64,000 nucleotides of DNA from Pleurotus djamor (GCA_029747585.1 JAPEVF010000027.1:110618-174617), one strand, 5' to 3'; counted from the stretch's first letter, positions 1 through 12,302 are shown. Translations and numbers: made by a program. Notes: generated from the letters alone by a model not told the origin.

Positions 1-201
1 GGGAGGAGCAGGGGGGCTCGGATTAGGACGTCGGCGCTGGGAATTCACCCGCTGCGTGGGTACCGGGTCTGTATTTCGGTTCCTAATGCGGTCCTCGTCG
101 TTTGTGGGCACTGGACGCGACGGCGGGGGCAGCGGCGGCGTAAATGGGTTTGTTAGTCCTGGTACATTGAAGCTGAAGGTGAACGGGAAGTTGATGGGCA
201 T
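1..201 (-). CDS. 5' end of a proline-rich protein gene leaving the window
   Basis: An ATG at 201 (minus strand) opens a reading frame that stays open for 67 codons to the left edge. It begins MPINFPFTFSFNVPG and continues into a Pro/Arg/Asn-rich stretch (TPPLPPPSRPVP, then RRRPNPSPP). The start is hydrophobic and aromatic, the continuation disordered. I do not recognise the family. The sequence does not belong to the repeated modules that begin at about 216, so it may be the single-copy flank of the duplicated cluster. It reads away from module a1, so the two would share a short divergent upstream region. Absence of stops over 67 codons is modest evidence on its own, so the call is tentative. 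Confidence 0.4.
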   Translation of the reverse strand, partial: MPINFPFTFSFNVPGLTNPFTPPLPPPSRPVPTNDEDRIRNRNTDPVPTQRVNSQRRRPNPSPPAPP

Positions 202-215
202 GAGAGCAGGAGGAC

Positions 216-1300
216 ATGAGATACTCTGAATCGGCTTCGACTTTGCCCCGGAACCGTAGAGGGAAGACACCCCGTGGAGAGTGGAAAGTCCGAGGAAGAA
301 GTAAGTGTGAGGGGAACGAGTTGTGGGGTGGTTTCGGGGAGTTTAGTCCGTGTCCAGTCTTTTTTCTCTTCTTCCCACCAACGAGCTCGACCTCTTCTTC
401 ATCGCCATCGCCGACGCCGACACTCTTTCCTCATACCCGATTCATGCCTTCGGTAGCTTGAATGATGACAACACTCCCAGGACCTGCTTTTGTGACGACG
501 TTCCAGACTGGTCGGTCGATTTTGCATGGAGCATCCTCATCCTTCCCATGGTGTCTCCGTCAACTGACCCCCCTACCAGCAGAAAGCAGACTTTCGACCT
601 CTCCACTCAACGGTGCTACAGTCATACCCAGTACCCTACTGGAAAACGCATAAATTGGCCTTCCCCATTCGTTGCATCAACCCATCAAGCTGCCTCCAAC
701 TGAATCTCTCTATCCATCCCTCACATACTCTTCAACCCAATTCACGTCCATTTCTCCATTCATGAACCTTCCCATTCGACGGTTTTGACCTGTCTCAACA
801 CCGAAAATAGCTTCCTGTTACATTCTATCTACCGTTTGCCTTCGTTTCACCATCGTCCTGCTTACCTTTCGGTGCTATTCGGCGACGCGTACAAGCACCA
901 ACTTCGCTCGTACGGACCCTACCTCCTCTTCTCTCGGGGTAGTCGACGCCTCTCCTCTACATGATTCCTCAGTTCTCTAGACTCTCATTTCAGACCATGA
1001 CTTTTCGCTTTCACTTCCGCCGACTCGCTACTATTGTAGGGGGTATACTGTCCTCTCTCAAGTCTCCATCCTTCTTCTTGACCTTCTCGCTCATATCACC
1101 TTCCTGAACGGACGCATATATCCCCCTTATGCTACCGAATAATCCAACATAACAGGCTGGGCGATCTACGCGTCGTCTTCTCGTTACTACCCGTCCTATC
1201 CTTGCCTCCGTCTAGGAAAATCTTTGATGGTACGTTTTATACTTACTCGAATCGCCTAACCAATGTATGCATCACCGTAACGCACCACGGACGTATACCC
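216..1300 (+). repeat. module a, copy 1 (decayed duplicated segment)
   Basis: This segment recurs at 12680-13260, 23690-24610 and, inverted, at 53961-54985. Shared landmarks are a pyrimidine-rich block coding for FSLLPTNELDLF-like peptide near 365, an ATGAACCTTCCCATTCGACG block near 762 (peptide MNLPIRR), and a block near 850 coding for PAYLSVLFGDAYKH. The blocks lie in different frames with stops between them, so no continuous gene survives. It was probably coding once, but I cannot name the product. Confidence 0.5.
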
Positions 1301-2790
1301 CAGCATTATCATTGGTACCAGACGGTCGTCTTTGGACGGAGACAAAATCGAAGGCTGTAGTAGGGTCCAAAGTCGGACGAAGAACGATTCAGAGTTCAAA
1401 CCTTGAAATTACGGCATAGATCTCGAAAACGCGCGAGTTCGCCTGGTTCTACTTCTACGAAGGTGAATCTCAATTGATCCTTCTACTTTAGGTGAGGCTT
1501 CGTTTCACCGCACGACATCATCACATCCCGCTTCCGTCACTCTCTCCTTGTCCGCCCCAAAGGTGGCTGCTTTTGGTGACGGGTAGTGAAATTGGGCAAG
1601 CATTCCAGTACGATAAGCACATGAGTACATAACCCACTCTATGTTACCAATGTGACGGTGGTGCTTACGATCCTGATCCTGATGATTCCATCCTCTTTCG
1701 CTTGAGCTACCCGGGTTTTCAATACGATGGTTCATCGCATTCAGTCATGTTCCACTCTAGCCGGCTGGTATTTTAAAATTTCAAGCTTTGAGGTTTCATA
1801 CTTGCACTCGCGTCTCGAATTTAACTCCCAATCTACATTCTGGTCCTGGTTCTCAAGCTCTCCAGTCTCCAGTCACCGCTCCTTTCATCTTTCGCGAAAG
1901 GCACCTAATACACGAAATAAAAGCCTCAATTACGGCGACATTGGTGTTACATCAGGTGCTTCTGTATGGACTATGCCAGCAGGCGACGACAGTTCGCTCA
2001 CATTCCGCGAGCTTTCTGTTTCCTTTTCGGCGGATGTGAAGCTCAGGTACGTTCGGAAACTCAAAATGCGCTTTGTTCCTCATGTATCATCCTTCAAATG
2101 GAACGCCCGAGTGCTTATCGATATCCTCCATAGTAGCGACATCGCATTCACTCAGTCACTTCCGGCATTGACCCCATGGAAAAGAATTTTGCTCTCATAG
2201 AGGCGAGATTGATATTGGGTACCCCATACTCGAGGATGACAATGTCAGATTGAACGGTAGACGTACCGTGTGGTGTTGAATTCTTACTCTCACTCTTGCT
2301 TGCGCTCTACTAGATTCGTTCGCTCGGTTCATAGATCACTAGTTCTGGAATATGTGCATCTCGAGGTTCCCATCTTCGACGCTTGTATATCTGTAGTTCT
2401 AAACTCTCAGCACCCAGTCTCGAGTCTCGCTTTGTGCTTCGTCTATCAACTCTCCACTCTATTCTCTCGTTTCTCGTTTCTCCTTCAAAGCCAGGCCTCC
2501 AGAGCAGTCCACGAAATGTAAGCCCGTACAGCAGCCAGGCTCGCTTGTGAAGCTGACGACACAGACTGCGTTTTCAACCCTTCCGGAGCACACGATGACA
2601 TAAAGGACCAGGTACGCTCGTCTACTCTACGACAAAGCTTCCCTTCAATACCTCACAATCCCATAGGATTCATCGTTTGTGCCACCTGTCGCCGACTTGA
2701 CCATAGAGTATCTTTCATTTCTCGACGCCGTTGCTTCTGGTGATCTCAGGTTACGCCTTTACTTCTTTCCTTGTTCCCGCGGTCAACGTT
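1301..2790 (+). repeat. module b, copy 1 (decayed duplicated segment)
   Basis: This resembles 13261-13850, 24611-26850 and, inverted, 52611-53960; a short inverted remnant also lies at about 41820-41960. Recognisable pieces are the TTACGGCAT block near 1410, a CTCGATTGATCC-like block near 1470, a string of CAGTCTCGAGTCTCGC-type motifs near 2410, and the block around 1950-1980 ending in GTATGGACTATGCC. Open frames are short and not conserved between copies. I see no gene I can support. Confidence 0.4.
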
Positions 2791-3790
2791 TGAGCACCAG
2801 TTTCTAGGTACGCAGTTGTGATTGGTTGTCGGTACTATTGAGTCCGTTCGACTCCCACAGTTTTCTCTTCTTCCCACCAACGATCTCGCCCTCTTTCTCA
2901 TCGCCATCATCAACGTCGACTCATTTTCTTCAAATCCATCTTCCTGCGGTCAAACGGTTTACTTTAGGGTTGCTGTTCGACTCTCGTACCATCTAATAAG
3001 CAATTCATCAACCATGCGCCCAGCATGAGCCTTCCCATGTCCCATTCGACCCATTTCATGGTTTGAGCCTTGGATACTTCTTTTCCTTCAGTTCGATCTC
3101 TCCAATCTGCCTTCGAAGACTTCTTGGATAAGATGGGAGAACTACCTCGACCCCGATTTCAGTGAGTCAGCTGTAATCCGGACAAGCTCGCCTCTGACGG
3201 ACTTCTTTGCCTTACCGTAGCCATCGTCTTCGACCGATAACGGATACGATCCAGTCAAAGATACCTACCCATAGCTTGCGGCTACGATCTGGTTGGCAAC
3301 ATCTTTGCTGATCGGTTGTGCGTGTCTCCCAGTCAACGTTCGCCTCAGCTGACCAACCTCTTGGATGTTTTCCATCCAGATATCATCTATAGGCTCGACG
3401 AGCGGCCCTCCCGCTATTGCTGTATTGCTCATGATTTTACTTCGCCGGATGGTTTCTACACTCCGGCTTCGATTTTAGGTGGAGAGGTTGGCGCTGTGTA
3501 GCGTCGGTTTCGGAGGGAGGCTGAATGTAGAGATGTCGATTAGAGGGAGCGTGGGTAGATGGACAGAGAAGACGCTTGGAGAAGTGTGCGGGGTGCTGCG
3601 ACGACCATCAATGCCTATGAGAGGACGATCTTTCCTCTCGCAATCAGCCGTCTTCTGTCCCCGTCCTCGTCGCTGCTCATCGTACCCTCACACGAAGCAT
3701 TCAGTATTCCCGTAGGTACCCTTCTCCTCCTCTCTCCTCTTAACCACTCCCTGTGCCTGTCCAGATCTAGTCTCGCAGCTTGCGGCCCTC
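2791..3790 (+). repeat. module c, copy 1, leading into the RPS17 fragment
   Basis: This is similar to 26851-27973 and, inverted, to 51502-52610; the centre (35050-35360) has a related promoter-like start. It opens with a GTGATTGGTTGTCG block (CCAAT box in reverse, near 2820), then ATTGAGTCCG and a TCTCTTCTTCCCACCAACGA tract. An ATGAGCCTTCCCATGTCCC block follows near 3024, and a GATGGTTTCTACAC...GAGGTTGGCGCTGTGTAG block lies near 3450-3500. The first part looks like a promoter carried with the duplication. The exon-like pieces are interrupted by stops and I cannot name them. Confidence 0.4.
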
Positions 3791-4161
3791 TCCAAACGCC
3801 TCCACAACACCATTTGGGGCTTCATGACATCTCATGAAGCGTATCCAAAAGGGCCCAGTCCGTGGCATTTCCTTCAAGCTCCAAGAAGAGGTACATGAAC
3901 GTAAGGATAACTACGTCCCCGAAGTTTCGGCGTTCGATGTTAGGGCGAGTGTTGGTGGGTTGGAGTCGGATAGTGATACCAAGGTGTGTTTCCCATTGTT
4001 ACTTTGCGCATATGTGTATTAAGGCGTATGGTGATGTAGGATCTCCTCGTCGCTCTCAACTTCGCCGACATCCCTGTCACGATCGTCAACCCCGTCCTCG
4101 CATCACAGGACCGCCCACGGCGCGAGAGGCGTAACGTCCCTGGTGCCGCCCCCGTGCTTAG
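3791..4161 (+). pseudogene. RPS17: RPS17 (eS17) 3' fragment, copy 1, frameshifted
   Basis: The fragment matches the C-terminal two thirds of eukaryotic 40S ribosomal protein S17: SKRLHN, then [19 protein letters not shown], then [11 protein letters not shown] and, after a GT-AG intron (about 3984-4039), DLLVALNFADIPVTIVN and RPRRERRNVPGAAP. A one-base deletion in the ...TTCATGACATCTCATGAAG... stretch puts KRL and MKRI in different frames. One C is missing near the end, so the frame runs past the stop used by the other copies. The N-terminal third (the usual MGRVRTKTVK start) is not visible upstream. It is a hitchhiking remnant lying tail to tail with gene A. Confidence 0.8.
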
Positions 4162-4490
4162 TTGCACCATACGCGTACTTCATTCATCATAGTTGTATGC
4201 AGCGCTATATGCGTCCCATGTACATCCTTGTTTCTCCATAACTAAGAATCAGTGCATGCAAACTATGATCTCGTCTGAGCGACCTTGGAGCCTGACAATT
4301 ATGACTTCGATGCACGAACTGTACCTTCGTCCCACCTCCTTCCCTCGGCGAGGCGCTCAGCATTGAATAACTCCATGTTGACTCCATGACCCGTGTCGGT
4401 GCTGTTGTTGTCTCCGTTGTCGAAAGCCCAACCTCATCCAAAGTAAACAAGAAAAACTGGCCGCATACAAGGTGACAAATGGAGTACAAA
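4162..4490. other. convergent spacer between RPS17 fragment and gene A
   Basis: This spacer is shared, with substitutions, by the corresponding places downstream of B (14717-15049), C (28631-28963), E (50762-51102) and F (63776 to the window end). A conserved run includes TTGTATGCAGCGCTATATGC and CATGTACATCCTTG. It contains no gene. It should carry the 3' UTR of gene A on the minus strand, but I saw no clear polyadenylation signal. Confidence 0.6.
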
Positions 4491-7400
4491 TCATTCTACA
4501 GGCTCCTTGTCCCCCATGTCTACATCCCAGAGATGGACCGCACCCTTCCAGCCTCCAGATACGAGCCGCTTCCCATCCGGCGAGAAAGCAAGCGACCAAA
4601 CCCATTCACCAATATCAAACTCCCATATCTTCTCCCAGGTATCGCATCGCCAAATCCGTATCCTGCCGTCTCTACTCCCCGTCGCAAGCACTTGTCCATC
4701 GTCCCGGAATGCCAAACACGGAATTGTGTCATAATGGGCTTCGAACGTGTGCGTGAGCTTCCCCCGATCAGCGCTCCAGATCTTCACACGGCCAAAGTAG
4801 GTGCCAGAAACGATCCGATCTCCGGAAGGACTCCACGCAAGTGACCACGAGTCCCCAGAATCTTCCAACTCGATCACCGCGTCGTCCGCCAAATTGCAGA
4901 CTGTGATGGATGTGATTGAAACGTAGAACGCCAATCGAGAGCCATCCCTCGAGAAAGCAAGGCGATGGATCCAGTCGTTCCCGCCTTTGAACCTCTTGAC
5001 CACCTTCGATTGATCTCCCTCCCGTCGCCACAGCTTGATCCAGCCGTTCCGATGCCCTGTTCCTAGGGTGTGGTTGTCGGTGGAGAAGCATAGAGAATGG
5101 ATGTTGCCACTGTCGTTGGGATCCTCGTCGTCAGTACATTTGGTGGTTGAGGGCGGCTGCGCGGTGGTGTCGATGATGCTGACATCCTTCCCATGGCTAA
5201 CGGTGATGTGTGAACCATCACGGGATATTGTTGAATACCCCGCTCGAACCTTGGCGATTTCGTTGGGAGGTTGAGTGGATCTGTCCCAAATGAAAATAGA
5301 TGTTGTCTCGTCAGGGCTTGAGGTAAATATGATTCGTCCGGGTTCCTGGAGCAAGAAGGCCACACTCGATATATCATTGTACCCCTCTTTGAGATACCCG
5401 AGGCACGCTACACGGAGCATCACTAAATGTGGCTCGATTTACAGATGAAGCGGCTCACCAAATGGTTGGAGAACACTCAAAAAGTCATCTCGGTATCGCC
5501 GAATTTTTGAGCCCCACTGGTAGACTTGCGAAACAGACGGGAGTCGAGCGGTCGTTGGAACGAGTCGCGTATGGGAGAGGAGGCGTACTAACGTCTCCTT
5601 GTGCCCCAGCGTCATCGTAGCAAGTGCTTGGTGAAGTACGGCTACACCGAGCGCGGTCAAGAGAGTGCCTCCCGCATCGGGAACTTCAACGAGTGAAGCT
5701 AAGCGTGTGACTGGTACTGAGATAAGCAGACCATACAGCACTGCGATTGAATTCCATCTCACCGTCATGTAAGAACGACTCTAATGTCACAATCGCGGCG
5801 TCGAAGCGATGAAAACTCACATCTCCGCTCTCGATCGCCAGGCAAGCTTCGGCCAATGAGACCAAAGCATGGGCAGCATTTTCAAAGGGGTCTTGCTCAA
5901 TGAGTTCGTGCTCGATGTGGAGGTCACTCCAGAGCTTCAACGGAAGTCCGCGTGCAAGAGTGGCTCGCGGAAAGTAGGGCACCTCAGTATCAATGTCATT
6001 ATCTGTGGTCACTGGGAATGCGCCGGGAAGCGGATTGATGGAGTTGAGAACAGCGATAGATTTCTGGCTGAGAACAGATTGGTGGATGCGCTGCCCCGGC
6101 TGAATCATTCTCCCAGCCCAGGAGTGAGGGCTGTGTAAATGTGAATCAGCAAGAGTCTTTCTACTCGTTCTGGGGAGTTTACTCACGACGATGTGAGGCT
6201 GTGTGCATCCGCATATGATAGACAAGGGAACGGTAGCAGCTCCAAGACATTCCAGAATCCCTTGAGTGACTCGGTGAGCTGTGGTGGCTCCCAAATGCCC
6301 TCGTACGCCTTGATTCGGAGACCATACATGATAGCCTCGTATGTCATCCACCGTAGCGCAGGTCCAAAATTCTTGAGGTCTTCGTTGAGGGTATTTCCGC
6401 CGCCACTGTTGAAACCCATTGTTAGTCGAAGACCTAAGAATGATTCACGTAGCGCGACATACATATCTGAGTGTGAACCAGCGAACCATACTTCCTTTAC
6501 ATCTCCTGTATCTCCGTGACGCGGCCCCAAGCCACCGTTAGCGAATTCGGGCTGGAACTTGACGCGACATTCGTCGAGAGCTAACGCGTGGCGAAAGGCA
6601 CATACATGACCCATACCAGATACTGTCTCAGGCAAGGACTTCCCGCGTAGGACTCCGATAGACGAAACAGTATCCCTACGGAAAAACAGATCATTCGAAG
6701 TTTGTCGCGAAAATGTGAGACCGATCTACGCACCAAGCACCGACGAAGTGAACCTTGACATTCTCGTGGCAGAGCGAGTTCTTGAATTGACGACAGAGTT
6801 TCTCTTGCTTGAGTCGTTGCGCTTCTGCCTTGGATGTTGTCCCCGCATCTGTGCTTCCTGTAGCCTTGTCTCCAGATTCTTTCCGCTGGGTACTCTCCAT
6901 AACGGACGAGTAAAGTTCGTAGGCGCTACGAAGCACATGTGAGCTTCACGCTGACATCTGACGTGGAGAACATACAAAGGGATTTGTCTATCGTTGCCTT
7001 TGTGAAGGAGACCAACCTAGCAGAAGCCAAATCGGCGTTAGAGAACATCGGCATCGTCAAATACAACCGAGACGGCGGACCTTCTCAATCATGCCTGCGA
7101 TCACACGAGCCTGGTAGGCACCTCGTGAAAAGCCTGATTTTATATCATTTTCAGTCGACGTTGTCAAACCAGTCGAAGCTTGGGTACTTACCAAAGAGGA
7201 AGATGCGGTCACCCGGCTGATAGTTTTCGGATAGCCATTTGTACGCGGCATGTACGATGTTCTCGAAGTTCCTGGAAGTCAGAATGAACATCGAAGAATG
7301 GCACGACGAGTAGAGACACCTACCAAGCAATCGCGGTATCAATCGCGTGGTATATGACTTGCTTGAGGTAGCTCAACGACTTGAATGACGGTGGTGCATA

Positions 7401-7710
7401 GGTTCCGATGCCGCTATCGTAGTAAACCATTTGGTCCCCATCTTTGATGAGACGACTGAACAGTTCGACAACGTTGGTAGACTACGTTCACAGAGAAGGG
7501 TTGAAAACGTGTGGAGATGAGAAAAGAAGGAGTAGAACGTACGTGCTCGCTGAATTGGTTAGCGGTGCCGTCGAGGTTCACGACCAAGTTGCGCCCTTTT
7601 CCTGTGTGGATACAGAGCGTGCGTCGGACAGTTTGGGGATGCGTGGAAGGAGAAATAGTTGGAGGAAGGTCCTCTTTCAGGTCGCTGACCTTGTTTAGGC
7701 GAGACGACAT
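4491..7710 (-). CDS. gene A: DUF2235 (Tle1-like hydrolase) - WD40 fusion protein, 886 aa
   Basis: Exons (minus): 7710-7543, 7481-7324, 7271-7192, 7133-7081, 7016-6976, 6925-6734, 6675-6463, 6405-6187, 6130-5763, 5710-5459, 5407-4491. The sum is 2661 nt, an exact reading frame. The start MSSRLNK matches that of gene D. DUF2235 features: CIHTGKGRNLVVNLDGT near residues 33-49, YYDSGIGTYA, nucleophile elbow GFSRG (Ser138), VGAWDTVSSIG (Asp232) and GSHSDIGGG (His299). A linker follows with DPFENAAHALVSL and VPDAGGTLLTAL, ending at LQPFG, and then a propeller from about residue 582 to the end with seven WD40-like blades. DUF2235 proteins are serine alpha/beta-hydrolases related to the bacterial Tle1 phospholipases; lipid hydrolysis here is inferred. 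There is no signal peptide or membrane segment, so it is probably cytosolic. Exon lengths are identical to D through exon 10. A TATA-like run sits about 50 bp upstream. Confidence 0.9.
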
Positions 7711-9129
7711 GACGGAGGGAAGGAAGCATCGTCCGTGGATGGAAAGGCAGGAAGCTCGTCGATATACTTATAATGACTTTCTAGCGTTGGAAACTCGGGC
7801 GTATTGTCTGGTGGTTGACTAGACCTCATGGAAAACACGCCTGTCGAATCCGATAGGTGCCATCTCAGCGGTTCGATGAGATGAAAAGAGGGTGGCTTCC
7901 TTGTGCCCGTGGGTTGAGGCATGAAATTGATGGATGATCCAAATTCACAGCTCACGGAGGCCACGACGCTACACGCAGCGGTGATTGACGCTGTCGGAAT
8001 TTTGGATCCATCACGCGAGATTGACGGCGATATGGTGGCTACGAATTCGAGGTTCATGATCTCTACTCCAGCGGCCAGAGGAAAAGATGGGACTTAGACT
8101 TCGTTGTTCAACGCTCGTATCAACCGTAGGAAATCCAAATATTCACCAGAACCATCCATTTCCGTAACAACGAGCCTGAAGTGAACTTCGGAAATTTCTC
8201 AGCATCAGCGTGTTTTCGGCGTGGTTGATGGGTGATGGTGGTGGAGATGGGCGTCGAAGTTGGCCTTCTGATCCAGTTGTCATAGAACGGCTGTTGATGT
8301 GCATGTCCAAGGGTCCGGAAAGGTATCAGCTGGGGGAATGGAAGAGATAATTTGACATTTAACCGCTTGCTCCATGTTTTGTCTATGTTGGTCGAGAAGA
8401 CATTCCAAAGGAGCTCTGGTGTACGACGGCCTCTGAGTAGAAAGAGGAGGTCAGCGTTCAGTAAAACGTCAAATGACACTGCAGAGATGTCATTTACGTG
8501 TAGCAAATACCGCTCAGCATAAAGGATTTCTCTGAAAATCAGGCTATCGAGTTGGGACAACATGGAAACCATGAGGCGGCGGCCAGTTTCTCAGGGATCG
8601 CTATCTGTACCCTTCATGTCATGAGCTGTGATTTGGAGAGCTTCGAGACTCGAGAAAAGTACACACAGGTGGAATGGAAGCTGTCATAAAGCTGATTGGA
8701 CGGCCAGGAGGCCTTCAAGGTTCCCATCGGGGATGGGGTGAGAGATTGTGTTCAATTTGGGGAGCGTGGGCTGGTATCAATGATGATACAAGTACATGAG
8801 AAGCTGAGAGAGAACAACATGAAAGGCCAATAGAGAACGGATTGTCAACGACGGAGACTATTTTCCTTCGGGCCTTGCGCGGCGAAAATAGAACTGCCAG
8901 ACGCAGCGGCTGGGACCGTGGTAGGCCCCGACTTGGACTACTAATCAATATCAATAGTAATGGCAGCATTCAAAGGAAAGAGACATCAAGGACGACGATG
9001 AGAAAGAACGCTAACCATCTGTTGGCTCGAATTTGGAGGTGGGGGAGCCATATCACGCCAAAATAGGATTATAAAATCGCCAGAGAGCAAGACTAATTCT
9101 TCGAGCTGAGTCGCATCCATTTTGGAAAG
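7711..9129 (-). other. region d, copy 1: upstream of gene A, unrecognised gene remnants
   Basis: A minus-strand open frame at 8572-8120 begins MVSMLSQLDSLIF. A likely intron starts inside it (GTATTTGC, about 8510) and ends at an AG near 8431, followed by GRRTPELLWNVFSTNIDKTW. The NVFSTN(I/M)D and AHQQP(F/V)YD ... PISTTI peptides recur upstream of gene B in different frames, so both derive from one ancestral gene. Another exon-like start, MDATQLEELVLLSGDF, lies at 9120 and ends at a GT donor (ATGGTTAGCG) near 9015; its counterpart in unit B carries a stop. I do not recognise the protein and treat it as decaying. Confidence 0.3.
7762..7774 (-). promoter_or_regulatory. TATA-like element upstream of gene A
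   Basis: On the minus strand this reads ATTATAAGTATAT and ends about 51 bases before the ATG at 7710. Spacing fits a core promoter with a short 5' leader. There is no expression evidence. Confidence 0.35.
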
Positions 9130-9400
9130 GTCACTAAGCACAACTTTGGAAAGTGTAGAGTAAAAGCGAGCGTGTAGGATTGGTGCAGAAAAGAAAAGAA
9201 AAATCGGCCATTTCGGTTGAGCCCGTAGCCAACCAGCGCCAAACAAACTTTTTCCTCCACACCACCATCTNCCCCCCGCTCGTACCCCATCGAAAGTCCT
9301 TCTCCATGTTCATCGTCACCGTCTCTCGCCCTCTCAAAGTCAACCTTAGGGTCTTTCGAATTCATTGATAACCGTATCCTCGAGCTCGTTATGGTGCGTG
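9130..9400 (+). repeat. module f, copy 1
   Basis: A short block found once per unit: here, 20010-20270, 32890-33140, and inverted at 45840-45990 and 58396-58660. Landmarks are CGGCCATTTCGGTTGAG, GTAGCCAACCAGCG(C)CAAA and, further on, ATCGTCACCGTCTCTCGCCC. It sits just before the start-like ATGG of module e and may be that module's old promoter or leader. Ns at 9271 and 9441 mark homopolymer uncertainty. Confidence 0.5.
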
Positions 9401-12300
9401 AAGTTTCTTATTTTTCGTTTTCCTGGCTAACAGGCTCGCGNTTTTTTCCTTCCTTTTTTCCCTCTTAGGCATCGTTTCATCTGTCTTCGGGATCCCATAC
9501 TGGCAGCGTTGCGTACCTACGCTCGCCGACACAGTGGTCTCCTTTGAGTTTGGAAGTTGGATGGCTTAGGGCAGGTTTTTCTGGGTGGTTCGAGTTGAGA
9601 TAGATGCCGAACAGAGGTTGGCTTGAAGGAGAGGGGATTCTACGAGGACGAAAATTGAATATAGGAACAAGGCGTGCTTACCTTCACGAAGATTGTTCGC
9701 CGAAACCTGCTCTCCCCCACGTTCTCGAACATCCGTCTTTCTCCTGTGTTTCATGGGAGAACAAGTCCTCGACGACGTACCCACCAGCTAGCAGCGACTT
9801 GGCAACCTTCCGCCTTGGTGCTTCCCGCCTCGTAATTCGCATCAGCCTTCGCATAGGCCCTCTGCGCAGACGCTGGCTGCATCCGTCATGACAGTCAAGC
9901 GACGCGTGTACCAGGTCCTTCCACAGCACCTGATGCTCCTCTCTTTCCTCCCCATTCGAACGGCCGTCAAGTTTTTCAACACACGAAGGCATGCTCCTCT
10001 CGGTCGCTACCACTCAAGATAATGAGAAGAACCTGCTACCGCCCTCGCTATCGATCTCCCATGTTGCAGTTCAACTTGCTGCCATCCACCGCAAGGCACC
10101 GTATGGTCTCAGACCGAACTCGTTTCGCTGTGGGAGGTCGGTTTGACTGCAGAGAGGATAGGTCCACTCCAATCGTCGCTTTATACAGGCATGGTACGTG
10201 ACTGTTTCTACTTCCTTCTCAATCTCTAGCTGACGAGCGACCACCTCTTCCAGATACTCCAGGCACGCTCTCCGTTACAGCTCAGGCATCGATTCTGTCC
10301 ACAAGAATGGCTTCGAGATGAGCATCTCATAGGCGCGTCGGTGTAGGATGGTAGGTCCTTGGCCCGGTTTATGGGGAGTTACAAGTTCAAGTCAGAGATG
10401 GGATGCAGGGGGGAGGTTGAAGGTTGATATTGAAGAATTGAAGAAGATTTCGCGCCCGAGCACGGCGCTGCGCAGAGTCGATAGCGTTACCCTGCCCATC
10501 CCCATCCCCATTACCCCGAATCCCGTCTCNTTTCCTCAAAGGTNCCGCCACCAAAGCCGCGAGAAAAGCCGACTCCTCGGCCAAGCACCCGAGAAACCTA
10601 AAGAGCATCGGCACCTTCTCCACCTCCCCCTCTGCCGTCGCCACCATCCTCCATCGATCTTCGCGCTCCTGTCGGGCGTCAAGCGACGCGCGTCCTCCGC
10701 CTACCTTACCACAAGACCATCTCAGAACCACCATACTTCGCCATCCACATCTCAAGTATGATGGCGTACGAAGATGAGAAAAGTATCCTCTACCGACTAN
10801 TATTCCCCCGGTCGTCTTCCTTGTTCATCAACATCCACCTTGGATCCATATGCCCTGGCTCCGTCCCTCAGACGGTTACTCATGGCTCGCGGATTCGATG
10901 ACCATGCTCGTCTAGTCGTGGTTGGACGATCCGCTAACGAAGGGGATACATTCCTAGTCAACAGGCTGGAGATGGTATGGGAGGGAGGATAGGCACGATT
11001 CCGGTTGAAGCCATTCAAGAGCAATCAACCAATCATGGCTACCCGCGTACAAGAATACCCTTTCCCCCCTCCACCTTTCTGCGTCGAAATCCTCGATGAC
11101 AAGCGTTGCCCGTGGCGTCTACCTCATGCACAACGACCTCCCTTTGAGCGAATCCCTCTTCACAGACACCAGCGTTTCGACGTTAAGCCATCTAGTAGCA
11201 ACTCGAGTACTCCGTACCCCCACGTCGTCGGATCATCACTAGGTTGTTACCAGTCAGCACCCACCCAAACCGCCGCCAATCAGGCGGAAGACGCACCTCC
11301 GAGTCCCAACATCGACAACGACATCACGAAGAGGGCAGAAAGTTTACCGCTACCTCTGGTACCATCTTATCCCTGTCGCACACCTCAATCCCGAGAACTG
11401 AAAACGCCGATATCGCAGGAGGCTCCTTCCTCCTGAACAACGTCTCCTTGGTCCCCATGTGCCCTTCGCCCTGGTCGTCGTTTCGCTGTATATGAACACC
11501 ATGTTTTCGTTGGCGACGTATGTTTGTAGGAGGAGGGTGCGGGAATGGATTGGGTATGTGTTCAAATGAGATCAGAACCAGCCACGAAGAAGACTATCAG
11601 GATCAATGCATTCGGCTCTCGGTCCTCCCTCCCCCCTCTCTTGTTAGTGTCGACCTCATCCACCGCACTTCGTAACACCTCCAGCGAGCAGATTACGTTG
11701 TCGCTGTCACGTTTAACCTGATCCTCCAGCTCGTCCCGTCCGTGACGAAGTCGTTCGAACCATTCCCTATGGGCTTGAGCTCGGTAGCCCTACCAAGTAA
11801 ACGCGAACAGCATTGAACGCTTTGCGCTTCCACATGACCTCAAAACTCTAAGCACTGCACTCCGTTTTACCGTTGCCCTACCGCCTTCAACGAAACGCGG
11901 TACCCATGAGGACAATATTGCTCGCGGTTTCCGCAGGTTCTCTAGAGGTTACCCCTCCCGCTCAGCACCCAGACCACATGAACATGGAGACTGTGTGATG
12001 TCGCTAGACGACCTGCCGGTTTTCGAGGAGACCCCATCTCTCGTAGTCGCGTGGTGCCTTCTTGCTTTTGTACCTGTCTTCTTTCACTCCATGGTCACTT
12101 TTTTTTTCTTCCTTTTCGTGTATAGATTCGTTCTAAGGACATTTTCTTACCTACATATAACGGACGCGAAGCTTCCTTATCCACTTATCTTTCTCGCACC
12201 TACGAACTCTGGTGCATTGTTGACATCTTAGTACCTATCCATTTCAGACCACGATACGCATACCCTACGTCCATAACCCCTTCCACTGTTGGCAGGACTG
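9401..12300 (+). repeat. module e, copy 1 (decayed multi-exon gene, product unknown)
   Basis: Ordered blocks are shared with 20271-23090 and, inverted, with 43241-45800 and 55470-58395. They include ATGG/GT donor then (C)TTAG and peptide IVSSVFGIPYWQR (about 9390-9520), a TTTTTCTGGGTGGTTCGAG block (9570), GTCAAGCGACGCG (9895 and again near 10680), ATGGCGTACGAAGATGAG (about 10760), and GCGTACAAGAATACCC (about 11045). Splice-like borders suggest a former gene with several introns, but frames are broken and Ns occur at 10530, 10544 and 10800. Hydrophobic pieces hint at a membrane protein; I cannot name it. Confidence 0.45.
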
Positions 12301-12302
12301 TT

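Noticed and set aside
4491..5423. Separate WD40-only gene next to a separate hydrolase gene
   Set aside because: The intron model joins both parts in frame in every paralogue, and several propeller parts have no ATG of their own near the start.
7695..8057. 120-codon minus-strand frame overlapping the start of gene A (contains ISPSISRDG)
   Set aside because: It is out of frame with gene A, has no counterpart upstream of the other five genes, and the resemblance to the STISRDGSH blade motif is short.
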